A DNA stretch of 64,000 bases from Phytohabitans rumicis (GTDB lineage Bacteria; Actinomycetota; Actinomycetes; Mycobacteriales; Micromonosporaceae), in the NCBI RefSeq assembly GCF_011764445.1, contig NZ_BLPG01000001.1, positions 7,395,001 through 7,459,000 of the forward strand, in the 5' to 3' direction. Below are positions 34,619 through 43,500 of this stretch, in pieces. The notes beneath the pieces were generated by a model, which searched no databases, was not told where the DNA came from, and worked only from the letters and a program-made list of their open reading frames with translations. How positions within the stretch are numbered: position 1 is the first letter of the stretch; the number at the start of each line of letters is the position of its first letter. The position numbers were made by a program, and so were the translations under genes.

Positions 34619-35539
34619 ATGACTGTCGCCGCGGCAAAACCTACGCCTCGCGGCTCCACCCGAAGAAGCCGGCACGGTCAGGGACGGACGGGGCTGCTCA
34701 TGGTTGCCCCCGCCGGGGTCCTGCTCGTCGTGTTCTTCTTCGTCCCGGTCGCGCTGGGCTTCGCGCTCTCCTTCACCGATGCCCGGCTGATCAGCCCGAA
34801 GCCGCTGGAGTTCGTCGGGCTGGACAACTTCCAGCGGTTGCTCGACGATCCGGTGTTCTGGGCGTCGTTGCGGAACACGCTGCTATTCGCCGCAGTCATC
34901 GTGCCGGCGCAGTCCGGCTTCGCGCTGCTGCTCGCGCTGCTGGTGAACGTGAAGATGCGCGGCACGAACCTGTTCCGGACACTCTACTTCGTACCGGTGG
35001 TTACGTCCATTGTGGTCGTTTCGATCCTGTGGCGGTTCATGTACCAGCCGGACGGCCTCGTCAACAGCATGCTGCACTGGATGACCGGCAACGTCGTACA
35101 CATCGACTGGCTCAACGACACGAGCACCGCACTTCCCGCGATCATGTTCATGTCGGCGTGGCAGGCGGTCGGCTTCCACATGGTGATCTGGCTCGCGGGT
35201 CTGCAGACCATTCCCGGTGAGCTGTACGAGGCCGCCGAGATCGACGGCGCCGGCAGGTGGCACACGTTCCGCTACATCACCTGGCCGGGTCTGCGAAACA
35301 CGCGAACCTTCATCCTGGTGACGATCACCATCGCCGCGCTGAGCCTGTTCACCCAGATCCACGTCATGACCGGCGGTGGCCCACTGGATGCTACGTCCAC
35401 AGTGGTCTTCCAGGCCGTGCGCGTCGGCTATCAGCAACAGCAGACCGCCTACGCGTCCACGATCTCCCTGGTCTTCTTCCTACTGGTGCTGACGGTCTCG
35501 CTGATCCAGCGGTGGCTCACCCGCGAGAGGAGCGCCTGA
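34619..35539 (+). CDS. Sugar ABC transporter permease, MalF/UgpA type
   Basis: 306 residues, six membrane helices starting at GLLMVAPAGVLLVVFFFVPV. The cytoplasmic EAA loop that docks the ATPase is visible (ELYEAAEIDGAGRWHTFRYI). ATG 34619 lies 23 bases after the attenuating hairpin. It is followed after 2 bases by the second permease. Confidence 0.93.
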   Translation: MTVAAAKPTPRGSTRRSRHGQGRTGLLMVAPAGVLLVVFFFVPVALGFALSFTDARLISPKPLEFVGLDNFQRLLDDPVFWASLRNTLLFAAVIVPAQSGFALLLALLVNVKMRGTNLFRTLYFVPVVTSIVVVSILWRFMYQPDGLVNSMLHWMTGNVVHIDWLNDTSTALPAIMFMSAWQAVGFHMVIWLAGLQTIPGELYEAAEIDGAGRWHTFRYITWPGLRNTRTFILVTITIAALSLFTQIHVMTGGGPLDATSTVVFQAVRVGYQQQQTAYASTISLVFFLLVLTVSLIQRWLTRERSA

Positions 35540-35541
35540 CG

Positions 35542-36423
35542 ATGCGCGCCAGGAACTCCACCAGGACCCGCGCGGCGGTGCTAGTCGCCCGGCTGCTGTG
35601 CGCCGCCCTGTTCGCCTTCCCGTTGCTGTTCATGTTCGTATCGTCGTTGAAGCCCGACACGGACATCTTCAAGGACGTCGGATCGGTACGCGCCTTCCTG
35701 CCGGTCGGCGACATCTCGTGGGACAACTACGCCGGCGTCTTCGACACGGTGCCCGCCGCGCGGTTTCTGCTCAACTCGCTGGGCATCTCGCTGGCGACGG
35801 TCGCCCTCGGCATCCTGGTGAACAGCATGGCCGCGTTTGCCCTGTCCCGGCTGTCGTGGCGGGGAAGCCGCCTGGCGCTTACCGTCGTCATCGCCACGCT
35901 GGTGGTGCCCTTCGAGACGTTCGCGCTCCCGCTCGTCTGGTGGGTCGACAAGCTGCCCTGGCTCACCATGCACGGCCTGCAACTGACCTGGAGCACCGGC
36001 TGGCTCGACACCTACCGCGTCCAGGTGCTGCCGTTCGTCGCCAACGCCTTCTCCATCTACCTGTTCTACTCCTACTTCCAGAGCATCCCGCGACAGCTCG
36101 ACGAGGCCGCCCGGGTCGACGGCGCCGGCTGGTTCCGCATCTACCGCACCGTCGTCATGCCGCTGTCCGGACCGGCGATCGCGACCGTTGCGATCCTCAC
36201 CTTCCTCCCCGCGTGGAACTCCTACCTGTGGCCACTCATGGTCGTGCAGACCGAGGAGCTGCGCCCGGTCATGGTCGGCGCCTCCTACTTCTTCCAACTC
36301 AAAGTCCATTGGGGCGAGATCATGGCTTACTCCACACTCATCACCCTGCCCGTGCTGGCGCTGTTCCTCGCCTTCCAACGCGCCTTCGTCAACAGCATCG
36401 CCGCCACGGGCGTGAAGGGATGA
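35542..36423 (+). CDS. Sugar ABC transporter permease, MalG/UgpE type
   Basis: 293 residues from ATG 35542. Family text includes FAFPLLFMFVSSLKPDTDIF at the N-terminus and the EAA loop QLDEAARVDGAGWFRIYRTV. The C-terminal VNSIAATGVKG is typical. It forms the importer channel with the upstream permease and overlaps the GH32 gene as ATGA. Confidence 0.93.
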   Translation: MRARNSTRTRAAVLVARLLCAALFAFPLLFMFVSSLKPDTDIFKDVGSVRAFLPVGDISWDNYAGVFDTVPAARFLLNSLGISLATVALGILVNSMAAFALSRLSWRGSRLALTVVIATLVVPFETFALPLVWWVDKLPWLTMHGLQLTWSTGWLDTYRVQVLPFVANAFSIYLFYSYFQSIPRQLDEAARVDGAGWFRIYRTVVMPLSGPAIATVAILTFLPAWNSYLWPLMVVQTEELRPVMVGASYFFQLKVHWGEIMAYSTLITLPVLALFLAFQRAFVNSIAATGVKG

Positions 36424-37829
36424 CCGTCGAGCCCCGCACGCATGATCGCGCCTTCCCCGCCCTGCACGTACGCCCTGCCAACGGTTGGGTGAACGATCCG
36501 AACGGCCCCTTCCGATGGAACGGCCGATACCACCTGTTCTACCAACACAACCCGTCCGCTCCGGTGCACGCGCACATCGCCTGGGGTCACTCGAGCAGCG
36601 CCGACCTGCTGCACTGGCAGACCGAACCCGTGGCGTTCGCCCCGACACCGGGCCATCTGGACGCGGGAGGCTGCTGGTCCGGTTGTGTCACAGACGACGC
36701 CGGCGTGCCCACCGCCGTCTACACCGGAATTGGCGACAGCGTCCTCGACGCGAGCGTGTGCCTGGCCACGGCGGACGACGACGAGCTGCGATCGTGGTCC
36801 AAACACCCCACCGCGGCCGCCCGCCCACCCGCAGGACTCGACCTGATCGGCTACCGCGACCCTTTCGTGTTCACTGTGGACGGAGGCCGGTATGCACTGG
36901 TCGGCGCGGGACTGGCCGGCGGGGGAGGGGCCACCGTGCTGCTGTACGCCTGCGACGACCTGCGCGAGTGGACGTACCTCGGGCCGCTGCTGGACACCGG
37001 CGACGCGGTAGCCAAGACGCACGCACCGGCGGACATCTGGGAATGCCCGCAGCTGGTCCGCCTGGCCGACCGCTGGGTGCTCATCGTTTCACTGTGGACA
37101 GACGAGATCTTGGGACGGGTCGCCTACCTCGTCGGGGACCTCGACGTGTCCGGCGGCATCCCACATTTCAACCCCACCGGCGGCGGCCTGGTCGACTCCG
37201 GCCGCGACTTCTACGCACCCGCCGTCCTGACCGCCCCGGACCGCACCCTGATGTGGGCCTGGTCCTGGGAGGACCGCAGCGAACCAGACGTCCTGGCATC
37301 CGGCTGGGCCGGCGCCATGACCCTCCCACGAGAGCTGACACTCGACCCCACCGGCCGTCTCATCACCGCACCGGCACGAGAACTGCACGCGCTGCGCGGC
37401 ACCGCCACCACACAGGTGCTCGCTACGCGGGAAAGCCTGCTCCTACCATCGGGCCCGCTCGACATCGAGATCCGACTGCACGTCCTGCCAGATCGCTTGG
37501 CAACGCTCGCCCTCGCGGTCGACGACGACGAGCTCACCGTGACGGTCGATCCCGCGACCGGCCAGGTGGATCTGCGACGACAGGTTCACCACGCGGATCG
37601 GACGGCACGTGCCGCCGCCGGCCGCATCGCACCGAACACGAACATGGTCGACGTGCGTCTGCTGCTCGACGGATCGATCGTCGAGCTGTTCCTGCCCGAC
37701 GGAGTCGTTTTCACCGAACGGCTCTACCCCGCACCCACACCCCACCACACGGTCCTGCACTTCCAGGGCGCAACAGGAACCCAGGCTGTCGTCACCGCCT
37801 GGCAGCTTCAGGCACCCGGCGCTCGCTAG
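36420..37829 (+). CDS. GH32 beta-fructosidase, intracellular
   Basis: 469 residues from ATG 36420, with no signal peptide. The GH32 catalytic triad is visible: nucleophile Asp in GWVNDPNGPFRWNGRYHLFY, transition-state Asp in GYRDPFVF, and acid/base Glu in WECPQLV. The C-terminal beta-sandwich follows (MVDVRLLLDGSIVELFLPDG). Coupled to the importer genes, it should hydrolyse the imported sucrose or fructo-oligosaccharides to fructose. Confidence 0.93.
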   Translation: MTVEPRTHDRAFPALHVRPANGWVNDPNGPFRWNGRYHLFYQHNPSAPVHAHIAWGHSSSADLLHWQTEPVAFAPTPGHLDAGGCWSGCVTDDAGVPTAVYTGIGDSVLDASVCLATADDDELRSWSKHPTAAARPPAGLDLIGYRDPFVFTVDGGRYALVGAGLAGGGGATVLLYACDDLREWTYLGPLLDTGDAVAKTHAPADIWECPQLVRLADRWVLIVSLWTDEILGRVAYLVGDLDVSGGIPHFNPTGGGLVDSGRDFYAPAVLTAPDRTLMWAWSWEDRSEPDVLASGWAGAMTLPRELTLDPTGRLITAPARELHALRGTATTQVLATRESLLLPSGPLDIEIRLHVLPDRLATLALAVDDDELTVTVDPATGQVDLRRQVHHADRTARAAAGRIAPNTNMVDVRLLLDGSIVELFLPDGVVFTERLYPAPTPHHTVLHFQGATGTQAVVTAWQLQAPGAR

Positions 37830-37860
37830 CGCCGACCCGCACAGCAAGTGAGGTCACCCC

Positions 37861-39839
37861 ATGAGACCATCGCTCCTCCTCGCCGCCGCTCTACTGGTCG
37901 GGTCCGTGACACCGATCAGACACATCGACGCGACACCCGTCGCGGCGACGAGCTACCGGCCGGCGTACCACCACACCGTCCCGGACTACTGGATGAACGA
38001 CCCGCAACGCCCGATCTACCTCGACGGGCAATTCCACTACTACTACCTCTACAACAACGACTACCCGCGCACGAACCACACCGCATGGCGGCGGACCACC
38101 ACCACCGACCTGGTCCGGTTCACCGACCGCGGTGTCGCCGTCCCCAAGGACACCACCGTCAACGGCAGCATCTGGTCCGGGTCGGCGGTCGTGGACACCA
38201 ACAACACCGCCGGCTTCGGACGCAACGCCGTGGTCGTGCTGGCCACCCAGGCACACGCGGCCAACAACAACGCGCAGGCCCAGTTCCTCTGGTACTCCAC
38301 CGACCGCGGCGCCACCTTCCGCCCCTACAGCGCAGCTCCGGTCATCCCGAACCCCGGGCGCGTCGACTCCCGCGACCCGAAGACCATCTGGGACGGCGAC
38401 CGCAACCGCTGGGTCACTGTCCTGGCGGAGAACGACCGGCTCAGCTTCTACACCTCCACCAACCTCAAGACGTGGCAACGAGCCGGCGAGTGGGCCATGC
38501 CCGGACTCGGCGTGCTGGAGTGCCCCGACCTGTTCAAGATGGTCGCCGACGACGGCACCACCAAGTGGGTCCTCGGCGCCTCGGCCAACGGCAAACACAT
38601 CGGCCAACCCAACACCTACGCGTACTGGACCGGCACCTTCACCGGCACCGGATTCCAGCAGGACGGCACCCACCAGTGGCTCGACTACGGCTGGGACTGG
38701 TACGCCGCGGTCACCTGGGAGAACCCCGCCAACCCGCTCGGCAGCCGTTACGCCATCGGCTGGATGAACAACTGGGACTACGCGGGCAACACACCCACCT
38801 GGGCCAACGACGGCTTCAACGGCACCAACTCGATCGTGCGGGAAATCAAGCTCAAGCGGCAGAGCGACGGCGGCTACAGCCTCGTCTCCCAACCGGTCAA
38901 CGGCCTGGGCAACATCGTCGCCAGCACGACGAGTCTCGGCACCGTGCAGGTGAACGGCATTGTCCCGCTCAGCTACGCGGGGAAGCGTACGAGCTGACCG
39001 CCGATATCAGCTGGTCCCAGCTCAACAACGTCGGTCTGCAGCTACGCAAGTCCGCCGACGGCTCTCGGCACGCGGACATCGGTGTCTTCGGCAACTACGC
39101 CTACCTCAACCGCGGCTTCACCAACCATCCCGACACCTCCGGCCGCTTCCTGGAAAGCAAGTCGCCGTTCGATCCCGCACGCAAGAACGTCCGGCTGCGC
39201 ATCCTGGTCGACCGTACGACCATCGAAGTCTTCGTCGACGACGGCAAGTACGTGCACTCCAGCGAGGTATTCGCCGCGCCGGGCGACAACGGCATCGCCC
39301 TCTACACCGACGGCGGCGCCGCTACCTTCGCCAACCTGACCATCCGCACCCTCACCAACATCAACCAGCAGCCGGCACCCACCGGAACGGTCCTGGCCGA
39401 CTTCGAGAACGGCACCTACGGCACGTGGACCCGGACCGGCACCGCGTTCGGCACGGCCCCGGCCACCGGAACCCTGCCGGACCAGCAGCCAGTCGGCGGG
39501 TACCTCGGCGACGGACTGGTCAACACCTACCTCGGCGGCGACGCCAGCACCGGCATCCTGACGTCCCCCACCTTCAGAATCAACCAGCGTTACCTCAAGT
39601 TCCTCGTCGGCGGCGGAAACCATCCCAACGGCGCCGGCTACGCCACCTCGGTAAACCTCGTCGTCGACGGCCAGATCGCACGCACCGCCACCGGCCGGGA
39701 CGAGGAGTACCTGCGATGGACCACCTGGGACCTCGGCAACCTCATGGGCCGCACCGCCCACATCCAGATCGTCGACAACAACACCGGCGGCTGGGGGCAC
39801 ATCACCGCCGACCAGTTCCTGCTGACCTCGACCGCCTGA
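37861..39839 (+). pseudogene. Secreted GH32 levanase/exo-fructanase, frameshifted at a G run
   Basis: ATG 37861 with a signal peptide (LLLAAALLVGSVTP). GH32 triad text is DYWMNDPQRPIYLDGQFHYY, SRDPKTIWDGDRNRW and LECPDLFKM. At the GGGG run 38979-38982 the frame ends soon after (YAGKRTS). One more G gives SYAGEAYELTADISWSQLNN and runs open to 39839. The C-terminus adds the GH32 beta-sandwich and an extra beta domain (about 150 residues, TVLADFENGTYGTWTRTGTA to GHITADQFLL). It would cut levan or inulin outside the cell to feed the importer. Everything but the one base is intact. Confidence 0.85.
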
Positions 39840-39911
39840 CCGAACCGGCGACTGGCGCGACCCGTCCGGCTTCCGCGACGAACGCGAGGGTCGCTGGCGG
39901 ATGCTGCTGGC

Positions 39912-39932
39912 GGCCCGGCCTCAGGCCGGGCC
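39912..39932 (+). terminator. Hairpin at the end of the fructan operon
   Basis: GGCCCGGCC (39912-39920) pairs with GGCCGGGCC (39924-39932) around TCA. This perfect 9-bp stem lies 73 bases after the levanase stop. Confidence 0.7.
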
Positions 39933-39970
39933 ACCGCGGCGCCGCGGCGTGATCGACTGGCCATCGGCGG

Positions 39971-40164
39971 CTACCAGCCGGCGATGACGACCTTGCCGAT
40001 GGTGGCCGAGCTCTCGACGAGAGCGTGTGCCTGGCGCATCGTGGCCGCGTCGATCGGTCCGAGCTCGGTGGTCGCGGGACGCGTGCGAGCCGCTCACCGC
40101 GCTGCGCGTCTGGGTCGAGCGCAACATCGACCGCTTCCCGGCGAGCGCGCCGATCCCAGCCTGA
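39971..40164. pseudogene. Two converging gene-end fragments
   Basis: On the minus strand 39971-40084 reads ATTELGPIDAATMRQAHALV and SSATIGKVVIAGW before a stop. This is the C-terminus of a quinone-oxidoreductase-type MDR protein. On the plus strand 40079-40164 reads DACEPLTALRVWVERN and ends at TGA, like the tail of a tannase/feruloyl-esterase-type protein. Both genes lack everything upstream, so this is a deletion or recombination scar. Confidence 0.5.
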
Positions 40165-40183
40165 ACACCCACAACCACCATCG

Positions 40184-40525
40184 TCAGGTTTGATTGGTCC
40201 ATTCCAGCTCGACGGTGAACGTGCTGGACGTTGACGCCTTTCCGATGACGGCGACGAACGTGCCAGACTCGACCGCGACCTGGCACCCGAAGTTTACGGT
40301 CACTCTCGATGCTTCGGTGTCCTTCAGCCGGTTCGCCACCTGCTCGGCGAACGCGGCAAGCCCGTCAATCACCTGTTGGAGCTGGGGAAGGCGGCCGGCG
40401 ATCGGCTGCTCGGTGGCGGTACCGGAGCGATCGGTGTCGATTCTGCGGGCTGCCATGATGACCCGCTGACCACCCACGTCGATGGGTACCAGCAGCGTGT
40501 CGTCGTTGCCGTGCGCGTCGGTCAC
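40184..40525 (-). CDS. Trypsin-co-occurring domain protein (CU044_2847-like)
   Basis: 113 residues from GTG 40525 with an AAAGGA ribosome site. The pattern matches the small proteins that sit beside trypsin/NACHT genes in actinomycetes. It opens with LLVPIDVGGQRVIMAARRID, has a helical middle (LPQLQQVIDGLAAFAEQVAN), and ends with a beta-rich half (ASRVTVNFGCQVAVESGTFV, KASTSSTFTVELEW). It follows the protease-NACHT gene by 11 bases on the same strand and is surely co-transcribed. It is thought to regulate or be processed by the protease; this is inference from genomic association. Confidence 0.78.
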   Translation of the reverse strand: MTDAHGNDDTLLVPIDVGGQRVIMAARRIDTDRSGTATEQPIAGRLPQLQQVIDGLAAFAEQVANRLKDTEASRVTVNFGCQVAVESGTFVAVIGKASTSSTFTVELEWTNQT

Positions 40526-40536
40526 AGCGGTCCTTT

Positions 40537-43500
40537 CTAAAGTCCGTCGATATCTGGCTGGTGCGGGGCCGGCTCGCTGGCAGCGCGGCGAAGTTCATCG
40601 CGGATCCGTGCCGCGCTCATCCGCTGTCCCCGATCGACGGCGGCGTCCGTCGCCACTGTATGGAGCGCGTCGACGGCTCGGTCCTCGCCCATCGCCACCA
40701 ACTGTTGGGCGGCATTGATCCGGCCCATGGCGAAGACGGTGCCGTCGACCGCTATGTGGAGCAGCGCATCCGCCGCGCGGTCGTCACCCACGCTGGCGAG
40801 CACGGTCGCGGCCTCGCAACGCGTCGGGCCGATCACCGTCGGGTTGGTCGCGAGGGCGTGGATCAGGTCGGGGGCCTCTGGCGCGGCGAACCCGAGCAGT
40901 GCTCTGGCCGCGTCGAGGCGGGCCGCCCCGGATAGCGCCGTGTTTGCGGCGACGACAGCAAGGATCGCTCGTGCCCGCTGCTCGTCCTGGGCGGTGAGGG
41001 ACTTCGTGGCCTCGGCGCGGGTGTGGTCGGCCGTGGCGTGGTCAGTGGCGAGCGCCGCGAGCAGATCGAGGGCCCGCGGGTCGGCCAGGTCGGTGAGGAC
41101 CTGGGCTATCTGGTACCGCAGGCCGGCGGTGGAAGACGGGTGGCGCAGGTCGGTGGCGGCGGCCATGTCGTCGGCAACCGTGACCAGGAGGTCGGCGGCG
41201 CGGGCGTCGCCCAGGCGGGCGAGGGTCGCGCCCGCGCCGACCCGAGCTTCGTCCTGAGCATCCTCGCTGAATACGCGGCCGACCGCGGCCAGATCCGCGA
41301 TGAGTGTTGCCAGCGCGTCCGCGCTTCGCGGGTCGCCCAGCGCAACCAGGAGCTGCGCTGCGGTTAGTCGCCCCTCGATGGCGGCGCGGTCGGCGTGTCG
41401 GTCCAGCGGAGCGTGGGCGAGCGCGGCGAGCAGGTCAGCGGCGGACTCGTCGCCGATCTCGGCGAGGACGATCGCGGCTTTCACCGGGGCCTGCAGGCTG
41501 TCCCAGCCGGGAGGAAGGTGGCTTCCGCTGTCCTGCGTGGCGACCCGGACTAGGAGGTCCCGGCTGGCGACGTCGCCCAGGCCGGCGAGTACCCCAGCCG
41601 CGTGGACACGTTCCTCCAGGCCCGCGTGCGGGTCGGAAAGTTCCGCGGGGAACAGCGCGGCCAGCCGGGCCGTGACGTCGGAGGCGTCGAGCAGGCGTCT
41701 GGCGTGGACGGCGAAGGGCCGTTCAGCGTCGGCTGCGGGCGGTGCCTCGATGCTCGCCATGTCGGGTGCGTTCGTGTATCCGTATTGCAGCCAGAACAGT
41801 CGCGCCGCCACTTCCCGGCGGTGGGTCAACTCGCCGGCAGGCAGCGTATCGACGAGCGCGAGCAGGACGTCGGCGGCGCGGGGGTCGGCCATGTCGGCGA
41901 GTGCGGTGGCCGCCTTAAACCGCCGCTCCGGCGAGGCGGCTACGGTTCCGGCGACGGCAACGAACACGTCGGCGGCCCGCCTGTCCTCGAATCGCCGAAG
42001 TAGGTGGGCCGTCTCGTAACGCTGGTCCGGTGTCTGGGTACCGGACCGGGTCAGGTCGAACAGCGCGTCCGCCGTCCGGGCACGGTCGATGCGGGCCATC
42101 GCCTCGATGGCGAGAACCCTGCTGGTGTCCGTACCCTCCGTGTCGAAGGCGATGGGGACCAGCAGGTCGAAAGCGCGTGGGTCGTTGAGCCGAGCCAGCT
42201 CAACCGCGGCACGGTACCGCTCGTCGGGCGGGAGCTGCGGCACGGAGGCCGCGATGGCCAGGCTCTGCGCCGCTCGCGCGCCGCCGTACCGAACCAGCGC
42301 CAGAGCTGCCGCGTGCAGTTCGTCGGCATCCCTCGGCGTATTGGCGATCTCGGTCAGAAGGTCGGCGGCCTTTTCTTCGTCAAATTCCCCGACGGCCTCG
42401 GCCGCGTCGACTCGAACGCTACCCGCTGAAGCGTCCGCTGCCACGGCAGCGGCTAGGTCCACCGCGCGTGGGTCGCCGAGTTCAGCAAAGGTCCGCATGA
42501 TGAGAACGCGGTGGGTAGCCAGCGCGGCTGGATCCGCGCCGATGGCCGTAAGGAGGTCCGCCGCCCGCGGGTCGCCATGGAGCGACAGCAGCGACGCCGC
42601 GACGATCCGGCTAGCATGCGGCACTGCTTCGCTGCCGGCGGCAAGCGCCAGCGCGTCCGCACCCCGCTGGCAACGCAACACGAGGGTGTCGCCTGCCTGC
42701 CAACGAATGCTGGGTGGAGTCGACGGGTCGGCGACGAGGAAGGCGAGCAGGATGACGGCCTGCGGATCTCCCAGCTCGGCTACCGCCTGGGCGGCTTCCA
42801 GCCGTCCACGCCACGACAGGCCCGGCGAGCGGGCCAGCGTCGCCAGCCGGTCGGCACCGCCGTCATTCAGCGTCAGGACGCTGTTCCCGACCGTTTCGAC
42901 GTCCTTGTCCACGGCCAGCTTGGTGAGCATGCTGGCCGCGCGCGGGTCACCGCGGCGAATCAGCGATCGGGCCGCTTCGAGGCGGACGTCGCCGCGGGCC
43001 GCCCGGTTCGCGGCGATCTGCGCGAGCAGGTCCGCGGCCAGGGGCCTGGCGCTTCGACCTAGTGCCACCACCGCGGCCGCGTTCATGTCGTAGCTCCGCC
43101 GGCGGCCGGCATGCCGGCGTACCCGGGTGGCGACGGCCAGCGCGGCGTAGAGGCCCACCGCCCGCTCGTCGTCCAGCAGCCTCAGCGTCTCGACCGCCTG
43201 CATCCGCTCATTGGCGTATTCGGTGCGCCGGGCGGCCAGCCGGGCCAGCGTCGAAACGGCGGCGGTGAGGGCCTTGCGGTCGACTACTACGCCGTCCGCG
43301 TGACAGGCGGCGATGAACTTGCCGCCGGCGAGCCCTCCGCCACTGGCGATCCGCGTGAGCGTGGCGGTCAGCGGGGTGCTCGGCGTCCATTCGGCCAGCA
43401 GGAACCGCAGGTACGGTTCGTCTCCCTCCGGTGCCATCCAGCTGCCTCGGAACCACGGCCGTCGCCGTTGCCACGACGACAGCCGCCGCAGCGCCGCTGC

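Noticed and set aside
33223-34659. 478-codon minus-strand frame opposite the sugar-binding protein
   Set aside because: Antisense of a lipoprotein gene with signal peptide and lipobox on the plus strand.
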